Source: Lepas anatifera
Taxonomy: Eukaryota; Arthropoda; Thecostraca; Lepadidae
Reading direction: 5' to 3'
DNA length: 64,000 nt
Assembly (NCBI GenBank): GCA_034440635.1
Contig: JAOTON010002098.1
Location: forward strand, 558,001 to 622,000
The notes beneath the pieces are model-generated. The model did no database searches. It saw only the letters and a list, made by a program, of their open reading frames with translations, and was not told the origin of the DNA. The translations under genes were made by a program, and so were the position numbers. Each line of letters begins with the position of its first letter. The stretch's first letter is position 1. Of this stretch, positions 22,374 to 33,560 are shown one piece after another.

Positions 22374-22705
22374 TAGTTGCACTGCATTACAGAAGTGAGG
22401 AATACGGAGCAATGCACTACAGAAGTGAGGAATACGGAGCAATGCATTACAGAAGTGAGGAATACGGAGCAATGCACTACAGAAGTGAGGAATACGGAGC
22501 AATGCACTACAGAAGTGAGGAATACGGAGCAATGCACTACAGAAGTGAGGAATACGGAGCAATGCACTACAGAAGTGAGGAATACGGAGCAATGCACTAC
22601 AGAAGTGAGGAATACGGAGCAATGCACTACAGAAGTGAGGAATACGGAGCAATGCACTACAGAAGTGAGGAATACGGAGCAATGCACTGCAGAAGTGAGG
22701 AATAC
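22374..22705. repeat. 30-bp minisatellite, 11 near-identical copies
   Basis: The unit gaatacggagcaatgcacta plus cagaagtgag repeats every 30 bp. Copies differ by only a few C/T or A/G changes, so the array is young or homogenised. Because 30 is divisible by three and the unit lacks stops in several frames, long repetitive open frames (for example EVRNTEQCTT units) appear on both strands; they are artefacts unless transcription is shown. Confidence 0.95.
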
Positions 22706-24084
22706 GCTGGTGAAAGACAAGTGTATTTATGTACACCTGCGGGAGAAAGACCAACATTTACTCACAAGTATCCTTAAGACTGGAGGACGAATCCACATGA
22801 GTACATATAAGGCGTAAAGTACTTTTAATATTTTGGGACTCTACCAGTTTTTAAATGATTTCATTGTTTCACCTGGGTATAAAAATAATTGTCTTCCATT
22901 TGTCAGATAAATTTAACACTGAGTAATAATTTCTTCAGTGCATGTGACGTGACGAAGCTGGAAGATTTCAGAAAATAGTCAATTTTATGCACGAATTATC
23001 TCTTGCCGCAGAAAAGGCTCCGCTGTATTGGCTGAACTGGGACGGCTCTGTGTTGTACAGCTAGTCAGATATCGTTCTGTGTTTGTACTGTGCAAACCAC
23101 CTCATCTTCTGGGCTACCATCATATATCGCCAACACACCAGAAATGCCTATTCATGCTGTGCATGTCCATTTGGGTGGAGTGAAAACAATTCAAACTATA
23201 TGGATCGTTCCTTAACATTGTTTTTATATTGCGCTAGGCCTTATGAAACTCAGAAGTGAAATATCTTTGGAAATCGGACCACGGGAACATGAGCAATATC
23301 GAGCATTTATGCATGGATGTTTCAGAAACTTTTGGCATTGCAGTCTCCATTGGAAATATTTGGTGCTAGCGTACGGTGGTTTAAGCGCTAGCTGTTAGAG
23401 CAGATCACGTGCGGTTTGAAGCGTGGGGATCACCCCAAACACATGTTGGAGGTGGAATATAGATCCCAACTAGTGGATTGGTATATTTTTGTTGCAGTGG
23501 CGGATGTAAGAGGGAGCAGGTCATTTTTTAACATGTTAACTGGGGGTTACCATTTGCCCCCCCAGTCGGCCAAAATGCCCCCCAGTGCCCGGAAGTTAGC
23601 CCCCCAGTGAAATAGACACACGACTTAAAATTGACCAAATACAGACTCACCTAACGAAAATAAGACAGAACACCACCCGATAATTCTAACTTTGTTCTAT
23701 TTCTGGTCCCAAATTGGCAATCCGCAAAAATTGTGTAAGAATGTTTCCACCCGTGGCTGTCTACTCCATCGTGCAAAGACGAAACAAAGCGTGTAGTTAC
23801 GGGAAATCCCGGCAAAGCAGCCTCAGCATCAACTAATCACAACGCTCAAGAAGAACACTGGCCTAAAACCAATCAAACATCCTGTTCTATCCGACCGGAA
23901 GCCCACATCCCAGCCAGTACCATGGCATTGCATGATGCTCTCATTTCACACGCAGTCAGATGTCAGCGCTAACAGCTCGTTCGTGGATTAGACGGGACAC
24001 AGTGTAGTCAAAGTGCGTAAGACTGGTTTCTGGTGTGGCGGTGTGCTGTGCTTAGCCTTTTTATTTATTATTGTGGTGGTAGCA
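22706..24084. other. Intergenic with a C-rich repeat piece
   Basis: No gene. At 23500-23612 the text gcagtggcggatgtaag...ttgccccccca..tgccccccagtg...agccccccagtg is another member of the C-rich GGCGGAT family. The rest is unassigned. Confidence 0.4.
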
Positions 24085-24225
24085 TACATAAGCGTCGCCA
24101 CCGGCAAAAACGTGAAGGGGGCCGGCCAAACTTCAACCTGATGCTGACAGAAAACTTTCCACGTTAGTACCAAAAACTTTTCGAATTTGGGCTGCTTGTT
24201 GCCTTCCGCAGCGACTGGTTATACA
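24085..24225 (+). repeat. Dispersed repeat, partner of 19150-19300
   Basis: Matches 19150-19300 in the same orientation. Here it lies only about 30 bp from the other dispersed repeat (24255), whereas at the first locus the two are about 900 bp apart. Confidence 0.75.
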
Positions 24226-24254
24226 AATATCCGGTTTACTCCGGAATTGTGCCG

Positions 24255-24665
24255 TCCCCGAGCACAAACCTTGTTCAATGTACAATGTTCATGCACTTGA
24301 ATGCGAGGTAGTCTTTCGTTGCAATAAATTCACATGTATATTGATAAGCAGCACTGTCTGGGTGCAGATAATCCGGATTCTCGACATCCTTGATCTATAT
24401 TTTTTCACAAAAGGCTAGGCTGATGACAGTGTGTGGAAAGTGTCGGGGCTATACAACAGGTATGCTCTGGAGAAGAAACCAGGTTCGATGGCAAAAAACG
24501 GTTACAAAATTTGAAATCAGCGGCATCGAAATAGGCAGAAACAGGTGTTCACGTGCCGGATCCATTTGGCTGTTGACCAGTGTTATGTACCCACTTATAC
24601 TAGGAAGCCTCATTTTTTAGAAATTAATAGCAAAACAATAAATTGTCACGGGACAACCATAAAAA
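24255..24665 (+). repeat. Dispersed repeat, inverted partner of 17836-18245
   Basis: Reverse-complement match of 17836-18245 over about 400 bp. Both ends of the match fade without terminal inverted repeats. The open frame of 76 codons in each copy is conserved only as far as the DNA is; there is no sign of selection I can see. Confidence 0.85.
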
Positions 24666-25663
24666 ATGTGCCGAGTGCAAAGGGAAAATGGTAGCCATAA
24701 CGACCCAATCATAATCACGTACAAAAATTTTAGAATCTTCGACGTTGCGGTCTAGCCACGGTCAGTGCTGCTTTCTTGCAAAGCCATTCCTGAGGACTTC
24801 TGTTTTAACCGTGGGCGGACTTTGAAAAGTGGTTTCATTTTTCTGTGTTATCGATCTTCCATGGAGTAATTTGGAATATTATGATGAAGGAGTTGATCAC
24901 AAGCGATACGTGGCCCATCCATATTCCGTTGGTACTATTCTCTACGTGCAGGCTGCTAGCAGGTTTGAGGAGTCCCTTCAAAATAAGAGACTTGCAAGTA
25001 AAATAGCGCCTGATTAACGTGACATCCATTATGACCGAGCGGGGCCAACACATAACGGAGTTGTTTTCCTGGTGAGATATTGGTCGTTTTGGTAGGCCGC
25101 CTTATGCCGGATACAGCGGAACACAACATCGCCTCCGCCTGACAGTGCGGGACCACCACAGCCGCTGCACGGCAAACGCCGAGTCAAACATCCCGTAGGC
25201 AGCTGAAGTTTACTGAACTAAGTTCCTGAAATGCAAAGTGAAGTCCACGTCCCTAAACTTCCAGCTGTTACTATTTTCCTCCTACGCTTCCTCGATACCC
25301 CTGGACGCCGATTTATGGTGACCGAGCCCTCAGCCAGTGGTATATTGAAGCCCTGGAAAGCGTCCCCAAAAGTGATCCATATATCCAGATCCGAAATCGT
25401 TTGGTACTCCAACTAGAGTGTGTACAACAGTCAGAGTGTTCCTACTAGAGTGTTCGGACCATGTAAGATAAGATCCTATCCGCTTTAATCTCAAGTTTCC
25501 CAAAAAAATCCAGGTTAATCCATTACCACACCATGAATATCGACCCAAGACCAATCCATATAAAATTATTTGACTAAATCGAAAACATTGGTAATACAAA
25601 TTTATATCCAGATCAGAAACTACCAGAAATAATCTGCTCAATCCGATTCAATCTAACGTTGGA
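24666..25663. other. Intergenic, nothing recognised
   Basis: Short open frames only. Two overlapping antisense frames near 25218-25416 are not recognisable. No transposon ends were found. Confidence 0.4.
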
Positions 25664-25873
25664 TCAGGGATCCATTCGGGCCCCTAACTTCTTAAGATGG
25701 ATCAGGGATCCATTAGGCTCCTAACTTCTTAAGATGGATCAGGGATCCATTCGGCCCCTAACTTCTTAAGATGGATCAGGGATCCATTCGGCCCCTAACT
25801 TCTTAAGATGGATCAGGGATCCATTTGGGCCCCTAACTTCTTAAGATGGATCAGGGATCCATTCGGATCCATG
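25664..25873. repeat. 37-bp tandem repeat, about six copies
   Basis: The unit atggatcagggatccattcg plus gcccctaacttcttaag repeats with minor variation, each copy carrying a GGATCC-centred palindrome (tggatcagggatcca). It is preceded by diverged sequence with similar words (gttggatcagggatcc). Confidence 0.9.
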
Positions 25874-26375
25874 ACTACTTTAGACAGTACATCTCTCAGT
25901 TCCCTGGCTGAATATGGCCGAGAAACACTTTCGTAAAGGGTGCGTTTTTTGTGTTCATAGAAACAGCTTTTGGTGCGGGTTTAGAAAAAATCAAACACCG
26001 CTTCTTTCGATATCAAGCACTATTAGCTTTTCTGAAGCTATTCTGAAGCTATAGGCATTGAGAATATTGTAAATAGCTTATAGGTCATTCACGAAGTGTC
26101 TGCACTTCAAAAGAAAATGCTAGCAAGACCGGCGTTCCGAGGAAGTTTAGCTAACTATTCATGTCCTTATGTGATATTTTGGGTTAAAAACATTGTGAGT
26201 TTGAACTAGTTCTCGTGTAGAGTTCCAATTTGTTAGCATTTGAAGACCTGGTGAGGCCGCCTTACGTTTTTTTATCAGAACAATCACAGAACTGAACATC
26301 CGAGCTCGATCTCTAAACATATATTTCCGGATCTTGGCACATGTCTGTTGCCCACTCCCGGTGCATCTAGTCCCA
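25874..26375. other. Intergenic / possible 5' flank
   Basis: No feature recognised. A ctag acceptor-like site at 26367-26370 precedes the ATG at 26376. Confidence 0.35.
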
Positions 26376-26573
26376 ATGGCGGCGGCATTTTCCGGGTGTG
26401 ACGCCGCTGTCAAAGCCCCGTCACGCCACCTCAGGGTGACGGTTCGACGGCTGCCGCTGCACCAGGACCGGCTGCTGCCCCTCCTGGACAGCAGTGGAGC
26501 GGCGAGGCGGGCCCCACTGAAGGAAAGGTGGCGGACGGCGAGGCCAGTCTTTTGGGTGTTATTTTGGATCTGA
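26376..26573 (+). CDS. Candidate coding exon (unrecognised)
   Basis: ATG at 26376 in a strong context (cccaATGGCGGCGG) opens 65 codons with high GC at third positions and natural-looking codon order (for example LRVTVRRLPLHQDRLLPLLD). The composition differs sharply from its AT-rich surroundings. Possible splice donors exist (aaagGTGGCG, ttggGTGTTA) but are weak. No domain is recognised. It could be a first exon of an unseen gene or a fragment of a GC-rich repeat. Confidence 0.25.
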   Translation: MAAAFSGCDAAVKAPSRHLRVTVRRLPLHQDRLLPLLDSSGAARRAPLKERWRTARPVFWVLFWI

Positions 26574-27706
26574 TCGAGACATGCAGTCGCTATATTCAGT
26601 CGGCCTGCAGCCTACTTCGGTTTCTTTAAGTACAAGTTTGAAATATTTAATGCGCAATACTTATGAGGTGGCACTCAATACATTTGGGAAAGGAAGATCG
26701 TGTACGCAGCAGACAAAAAAGAAAAACTTAAAAATGGGACCAAGGGTGAGGTCATCCTTCCCCCTTATTTCTGCAAAGCTGCTCGCTGTTAACTTCAGAC
26801 TACTGCGAAATGCTTAAATTGGGCGGTACAGGTAATTGTAAAATGTTTTAAGGTGACACAGACAGACGATTTTCAAGGCCATTGCAATAAGAAACAAGTT
26901 TTATTGCTTTAGGCTACTCCAGGGGTGGAGCCAGGGAAGAAAATTTCTCCAAAACCCCGGGTTTTCTCCCAATTTCGCCCATAACAATAAGTTTTTCATT
27001 ACTTTAGACCTCATGTTCCCCATCCCTCCCCCTCGTGGGCCTAGATTCTGCACTGGGCGGCACCCCATTATTGGCAAAGCGGTACCTCTGCAATAATTTT
27101 TTCACAACCCCTCATCCGTTTCTTTCCGATGAAACCTTGAACATATTCATTCCTAAAAACCAGGGCCTCGTCTGAACAGTTTTAACCAGATGGAATTTTC
27201 TACCCAACTCCTTATCCCTTTTATCGTGCGATGCAATCACAATGTCCTAGAACCAACATGCAAAAGTATTGAACACATTATTGGAGCAATTAACAAGCGT
27301 CGGAGGTGAAGAATATAAACGACTGTTTCCATTTTAGTAGAATTCAGGAACCATGGTTCCCAGTAACTTTCATTGCTTAATTCTCTTCAAGCCTTATCTG
27401 TATTGATATTCGAGTATCTCGGCAGAAGTTCCTTTAAACACGTTTCTTCGAATACAACAGCGTCCCTGGTGTCGATTAGTTTCTTGGAGGTCGATTCGAT
27501 TTTTCGGATTAGGCCTCGGTCGTCAAATTTCAGGTCAGGTATTATGTACACCCCTCGATTTGTGGTGATGACCTGTATTTGAGCGCAAGAGAATTGTATT
27601 GTACTTATAAGTGATCTCATCTGCAGTGATGGTAAATCTTCGTTGAGGTTGTTCGGGCAAAGGGTGCAGACTTACTCCCGATACATATATGGGATAAAGC
27701 TGAACC
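26574..27706. other. Intergenic, no supported gene
   Basis: A minus frame at 27387-27620 (77 codons, containing NRGVYIIPDLKFDDRG) is protein-like but unidentified, and it overlaps an antisense frame. No repeat boundaries are visible. Confidence 0.35.
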
Positions 27707-27850
27707 TTTTAACTCGGGCCCCGCTGGGGTCTCTAGCATGACTCCGCCTGGGGGTATTTCACCCCCCCCTCTGTATGTCATTTTCTGAAAGCTAAAACAA
27801 ATTATACGAGCTATTTTCAGGTCAGGTCAATATTGGGGTATCTATAGGTA
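27707..27850. mobile_element. Truncated TTAA/AGGTCA-type element end
   Basis: Starts TTAACTCGGGCCCCGCTGGG, followed by gactccgcctgggggtatttcacccccc and then caggtcaggtcaata. This is the same style of end (TTAA, C/G-rich hairpin, AGGTCA units) as the other TTAA elements, but no matching right end was found. Confidence 0.5.
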
Positions 27851-29671
27851 AAAAAAGATTCCATGGGTTTACAAAAGGGCATGGAAGATTTTCCCGATAT
27901 ATGTTTAGGGGTGGAACTAGAGCAGAGTGTAAGACGGAAGTTTGGCCCAATAAGCAAGTGATGGGGATGATGATTGGGGTCTGCTAGGACTCGAAGATGG
28001 AGTTTGGTTCAGTAAGCAAGTGATGATTTACTAGGATCTGTGCTTGCATCGGTTATTCAGACGAAGACTGGTCTTTTTCCTTTTCGTATTCCCTGTCACC
28101 CAGATTCTAAACAGCCCTTCCTTATACCTTTCCGGCTGTTCATGATGTAATTTTCAAAACGAAGCAGGAAACGTTCCACGACCATCCTGAGCCGCTGTAG
28201 CTGTAGAACTGTCTGTGCTCCTCTGACAAACTTTGACGGTGTGAGCAAGTTGCTGCAGGCCTTCTTCTCTTTTTTGGCACATAATGCAGGTGTTGTCTTT
28301 ATGTGCGTGTCTCTTCTTATCCCGTGATGGTGGGGTCTTCACTCTTATACAGTATGTGTTACAATTAAACAGTATTGTTTATAACATCTTCCTTGACTAC
28401 GTTTTTACATGTTTGATAAATTTCCACGCTTGTGCTGCTGCTAAGCTCCTTTAATCATTCGTCATAGTGCCATTATTTTATACGTTACTTTATGTATTGT
28501 TCTTTCTAATCTTCTACCTTGGCGGTATCAGAGCCGCATGACGAAATCCATGGAGCGAAGCGGATTGAGATTTCTCAAGAGGCTCTATTCTGGCCGCTTG
28601 GCGGTTCTGACGGTTGATGCAAGGGCTCTGCAACTGTGTAGGGTGATAGCCCTTTTACGCTAGACGCCCAAACAAAGCCACCCGAATCTAAATTCAAAAT
28701 AGTTTTTGAGACATTTTTGAACAAATGTTTTCAATATTGCAATTTTCTAATTTTTATTTCTTAAGCAACGAACTTGAAATTTGTCTCCTTTTGAATAAGC
28801 AGCAGGGGCCACCTTAGAAAAATTTGAACGGGTCCGACAATATTTATTACACCAAAACGCAGTATTTCTGATACAGGAAAAAGCTATTGAAATTTGACGG
28901 CCGACTTATAAGCCCGAAATGTCAGAAGACACGCTTCAGTTAGTTTAAAGATAACCACCTGGAGGCAGCTAGGTCAATTTTATTGTGCTTAGGCATAGTT
29001 TCCTGTGGAAAACGTAAAATTCTGACATAGTTTTTGCCATTCTGCCGGAGGGCTGTATTTTTGCACATTTCATTCAAATCTTAATATCTCGCGATCTGAT
29101 GCACCAATTTGATTTTTCATTTCAGATAATGAAAGAACATCGCTTACGACTGATAATATTTGGAGCTGGATGTGATGATATTTAAATTCATTGTTTTATA
29201 TGTATGAATATACTTTTAGTAGAAAACCTTCTACTTTTAGCTTCTCGATTCAGCGGACATGTTACTCACAAACTCAGAATTGACATGGCTGAATAGAAAA
29301 ATCGATTGCGGTCGTTTCATGCATTTACACTACCCACTTATCTCCAACAGTTTTCGAGTAATTCGTACAAAAGGTTATTTCAAAGAGCTAAATTTCTTGG
29401 AACATGTTTGATTCTCACCATGGTTTCAAGTTTTTAAAATAAATGGAAGTGGATGAAATTTGGCATGAAGCTAGCTCAGGATCCTGGGTCACCGATACAA
29501 GTGATTCTAGGCCAATATAGTGTTTTGTTCGTCTTCTAGAAGCAATTTTATGCCTTTTCTGTACGAACACAGCACCCGGTGCCACGATCATGGCATCGTT
29601 TTGGTTGAGCGATACCGGCCAGTGACCTCCTGACGGGTCACAGGTGCACGGCTAGTGGGAGTCGGTAAAGC
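27851..29671. other. Intergenic, nothing assigned
   Basis: A short repeat (agcaagtgatg) occurs near 27955 and 28015. No coding exon or transposon end could be supported in this 1.8 kb. Confidence 0.4.
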
Positions 29672-29745
29672 ATGGCGCAGTGGTCTAGTGGTTAGAGGCC
29701 CTGACTCGTGAGCAGGGGTGCCCGGTTCGAATCCGGGGTTGACTG
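29672..29745 (+). mobile_element. tRNA-like SINE head (A and B boxes)
   Basis: TGGTCTAGTGGTTAG (29680-29694, A-box) and GGTTCGAATCC (29722-29733, B-box) are spaced as in a tRNA-type pol III promoter. The T-arm is well formed but the acceptor ends do not pair, so I call a SINE head or tRNA pseudogene rather than a tRNA gene. Confidence 0.6.
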
Positions 29746-30085
29746 AAAGCTATTTATTAGTTATTTCAGAGAAAAGAATGATAACACTGACCTACAAGCT
29801 TATGAAGAGATACATTGAAAAGTTGAAAACGAAATATGGTTTGCTTTCAGCACATTGTCATGCGGCTCTCCTGCGCCGGTGGGGCGTTATAGCCCAGGTC
29901 GCAGACCGGGGTTTCCTTCTGCTATAGTCGATTCTGGCCATTTGCTTCATTTCTCTCATATTCTTATGATAACTCGCCTTGAATCAGTTTATTTGTTCCC
30001 TGAAATGCAACTCTTAAATACTGAAGATGTCCCCCGGTGATCTTCGTAGCCATCAAAACGGTAGAATGGTCCGCAGTAGTGACAT
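29746..30085. other. Short spacer
   Basis: Possible body of the preceding SINE; nothing else is visible up to the hAT target duplication. Confidence 0.35.
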
Positions 30086-30093
30086 GTTGCTAG

Positions 30094-32305
30094 CAGAGTT
30101 GTGCGACTCGCGAGTCAGAGTCAGAGTTTAACTCAAATTCCGACTCATTCGACTCTGAGTTGAGTTGAGTTCAGTCGAAAAAAATTGACAAGTGAGTTGA
30201 GTTGAGTTGAGTCGGTTCACAACACGTCAATGAGTTGAGTTGAGTTGAGTCGTGAAGACAGCGAGTCAAATGAGTTGACGAAAAAGTTCGCTCAACAGGT
30301 AAACATGATGTCAAGTAAAAGTGTTTGAATTTGCCTACCTTTTGCAAACCTTTTGTCATTTAATGCTCGTCTCGTTTTGTTATGTACTGTTATTCTCTCT
30401 GTTTTGAATGTTTTGTTTCTCGTTCCACTGCTACTGCTTCTTTGCTGGCGGTTTATGTTATGTTTTGTTCTGTCTACCTATATTATAAACATTTGCTCTA
30501 ATCTGATAACTGGTCGCCTACTTCCTCTTATTCTTTACTGCTGTGCCTGTGACGTTCTGTTCTGTTGCTTATTTTGCTTTGCTTTGCTCATGTCTTCTTT
30601 TACTGGTCTCTTCTTTTGCTTCTGTTCCCTTTTTATGTGAAAAATAAAATAAAAAAATTGATTGAAAAAAGCCTGCTTTTACCTATTTTAAACACCTTTT
30701 CCCTCCAGAATTTCAATTGTTTAAAGCAAAGTTTCAATTTGTTCCAATATATCAATAATTATATGGTTCAATTGCTTATTTTAAAGGCCCATCCGGCCTG
30801 AAGAAATCCCCTAGGCACAAATAATACATATACTCGAAAAAATTAACAGGTTCCTATCACTGGCCTTGTCTTGAACATTTCAAGTGGTGGAACGCACCAC
30901 AAAAAATACATTTCAAATATCTCAAAACAATTCTCATCTTCAATATTTAACACTACTCCTTTACTTCAACCACTCCAACAACAACACTCGTCGTCGTTGC
31001 TGATTGCGCTGATTGTTGTCGTCAGTGGTCTTCGTCTGAGAATATTGTGTGCGCCATTGCTGTCTTTGAAGAACAAATTCAACTGAGCATCGGTTCAAGC
31101 CTAACTAGCCTGAAGGCAAAAAGTGTAAATATCACATGATAATTCATAAAGCCATGCACATATTTGTATACCTACATGTTATATTATTTCTTTTGTCCTA
31201 AATGCGCCGTCTGCCGCCGCTTTTTTCATTTTGCCTATTAAAAGCAGATACTGCTATTAGCATAAGAAATTGGACCTCTGTTTCAACAGAAAAGTTGAGA
31301 CGCATTTGTCGCAAGAATCAGAGGAATTTTTTCATGCTACTGGTTTTGTCTGATCAGAGATCCTCGCCTGTCGTCCGTGTTTTATTTAGAAAGCTATACA
31401 TTGTAAATTTTCTATGAAATCATGCTCCAATTCTGAAGAGCGATAGGTATGTACTGTATTGGGGGTTCTCAAGCTAAAAATTGGATTGGGTTTAAAATAT
31501 GAATATATTAAAATCCAACACCTTGATAGAATTTCCATTTCTATTGTATTTTGTCATATATTGATATGGTATACTTCTTTAGAGTTTGCTGTAGTTCTTA
31601 AAATTAGCAATTCCAACTAGATATTATAGTAATTATTGCTTAACTTTTGATTAAACTCATGGCATAGTATATTTTATTTATAAAAATTACCTCGCATCGT
31701 TCTTTAACAGAAATATAATTATACCATCCCTACAAATACTGTTTATATCATGCTTTTTACCTTGGACCTTTTTGACAGCATTGGTATGGAGGCTCAATTT
31801 TTGCCTGTGTTGCTGTAACCTTAGCCCTTTTAGGTTCCTTTCCATTTCATTTACCTAGTTTAATATGCAATGCTCCTTTTAGAAATAATTGCAACGTGTG
31901 GTAGCTTTTTTGGCAGTGACAGTCTGAAAGAATTAAAAAGTGATTCATGGCTGCTGACTAATTGTTAACCAACGTTTGAATGCCAATTGTTTAATTTTGT
32001 TTCTATTAATATTCCGCTTCATGTCAGACTTTCTGAACAGCTTGCTTTTTGCTGGTTTATTGATTTATTGATTTATTTCTTTTTTGAAATATATATTTAT
32101 CATTTATTTTGAAAACAAATCGAGGTTTGAGTTGAGTTGAGTCGTGAGTTGAGTCAGAGTTGAGTCAGATGAATTAATCCTTAAGTCGGAGTTGAGTCGA
32201 CTCACTGAACTCTTGATCATTAGTTGAGTCGGAGTTGAGTCAACTGCTCTCAGCATTTGAGCTGAGTTGAGTCAACTCAAGAAAATTCTGAAACGCACAA
32301 CTCTG
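30094..32305 (+). mobile_element. hAT family 1, complete copy 2 (2212 bp)
   Basis: Perfect 12-bp terminal inverted repeats CAGAGTTGTGCG / CGCACAACTCTG bound the element. The 8-bp target duplication GTTGCTAG is exact at 30086-30093 and 32306-32313. Both features are typical of the hAT superfamily. About 200 bp inside each end carry many copies of GAGTTGAGT / ACTCAACTC, probably subterminal transposase sites. There is no transposase, so it is non-autonomous. It contains a retroposon-like insertion at about 30351-30670, which accounts for its extra length over the copy at 61383. Confidence 0.93.
30351..30670 (+). mobile_element. Retroposon-like insertion inside hAT copy 2
   Basis: About 310 bp absent from the equivalent position of hAT copies at 4741 and 61383. 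It is T-rich and ends in an A-rich tail (gtgaaaaataaaataaaaaaa then ttgattgaaaaaa), as in the 3' end of a LINE or SINE. A clean target duplication was not found. Confidence 0.5.
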
Positions 32306-32313
32306 GTTGCTAG

Positions 32314-33197
32314 ATCATCCTATCCTATCATTAGATGTTTCACTCGAAACGCGTTCATCTGGTGTGTTAGTTCAAATGTGAGTATTTTTCAATCATTGTA
32401 ATTCTATCAGTGGCGCTGCCTCATCATTTGCTATATTTTGTCTCAAGAATCGTTCCGCCTCATGTAACTATACTCATAATTGAAAGCTGAACCATTTTCG
32501 TCTGAGCGGTGACGAGAAAAGATTGCTTATATGTCTTTTTAAATCAATCTTTGAAATGTATCGTGCCGAAAACTGCACCATCTACAAGTCTCTCTTCCTG
32601 GGAGCACTCCGCAGTTAATCAAATAATAACAGAGAAGCCTCGGGAACAATATACAGTCACATTTTCTGCATAAGGTAAAAGTATTCACCTTTATGGATTG
32701 TAAATGCATTCCTGTTGCGCAGAACATAAGCTCTGCATCACGACCTCGAAGACATGACTTAGGTGTGGAACGTGACGTTCCACACCTGTCACAAGGTCTG
32801 CCATCGGACCAGACAGGTGTCTGATTCCGCCCGCTCAGCTGAAGCTGGCAGCAGCGTTTTCGACTTGTATGGATGGCTTCTAAAGCAGAACTCCTGCAGT
32901 GTGACTCTCCAACGGTATCTAAGTGACCGAGTTTAATGTGACACAGACAGCAGTAAAAACAACAGTCGTGAGTATGCTGCCCCAAATCGCACTGAAGAGA
33001 TCACGCCCAGCGCACTGCAGGCTTTCTCAGAATATGAATATAAGTCAGACTGGAACAAACTGCCACCAGACGTCAAACCGAGACTTTTTGCCAGTAATTT
33101 ATACCCTTTAATGCAATCTCCTTTGCCTCTGCATCAGAAAATGGAAAATCAACATTGCCTTTGACAGAAAGCGCTGAGCTCCATGCTGGAAGTTAAC
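32314..33197. other. Intergenic around a perfect palindrome
   Basis: A Cys-rich minus frame (32539-32985, 148 codons) shows no domain I recognise. Apart from the palindrome at 32761, nothing else is evident. Confidence 0.35.
32761..32787. promoter_or_regulatory. 27-bp perfect palindrome AGGTGTGG...CCACACCT
   Basis: AGGTGTGGAACG and CGTTCCACACCT are exact reverse complements separated by TGA. The half-site resembles the T-box core AGGTGTGA with one difference. Whether any protein binds it is unknown; it could also be a short foldback of no function. Confidence 0.35.
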
Positions 33198-33272
33198 AAG
33201 ATGTTAAATAGCCAGCCTCCTCAAATCCTGGATGTGAAATGGATTCGAGGAGGCAGGCTATTAAACACCTTA
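33198..33272. ncRNA. Pre-miRNA-like hairpin candidate (75 nt)
   Basis: Arms 33198-33228 and 33242-33272 pair at 27 of 31 positions. The four single mismatches are spread at positions 4, 9, 17 and 26, and the loop is about 12 nt. Complementarity stops abruptly at both ends. Size, stem length and mismatch pattern fit an animal microRNA precursor. Either strand could be the transcript. A tiny foldback repeat is the alternative; no expression evidence is available. Confidence 0.4.
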
Positions 33273-33444
33273 TCAGCATATAATCATACTTCTTGGCTCA
33301 GCACTGCGAAGTCCATCAGCTTTCAAGCTTGAATCATGCAGTCCATTTAACTTACGTTTTTCAACAACGAGGAAGTAATTCCCAATGAGCAAATACACAC
33401 AAGTACATGTGTCTTGCTTGTGTCTTGTCCCCCAGGCAATCTCC

Positions 33445-33560
33445 AGTTCCTGGTTAGGAACTGGTTATTGGTTAGGAACTGGTTATTGGTTAGGAACTGG
33501 TTATTGGTTATTGGTTAGGAACTGGTTATGGTCAAGGTTCCTGGTTAGGAACTGGCATGC
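33445..33560. repeat. 18-bp tandem repeat (ggaactggttattggtta)
   Basis: Four to five copies of an 18-bp unit with partial units at both ends (ctggttaggaactgg). Open frames through it are artefacts of the unit being divisible by three. Confidence 0.85.

Noticed and set aside
22353..22817. Repetitive protein of about 146 residues
   Set aside because: The 30-bp unit is divisible by three and open on both strands; no start, signal or splice context supports translation.
29672..29745. tRNA gene
   Set aside because: A and B boxes are good but the acceptor ends do not pair; treated as a SINE head or tRNA pseudogene.
32539..32985. Cys-rich 148-codon minus frame as a secreted or zinc-binding protein
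   Set aside because: The Cys/His spacing follows no family I know, there is no signal peptide, and it spans the 27-bp palindrome. Chance frame is more likely.
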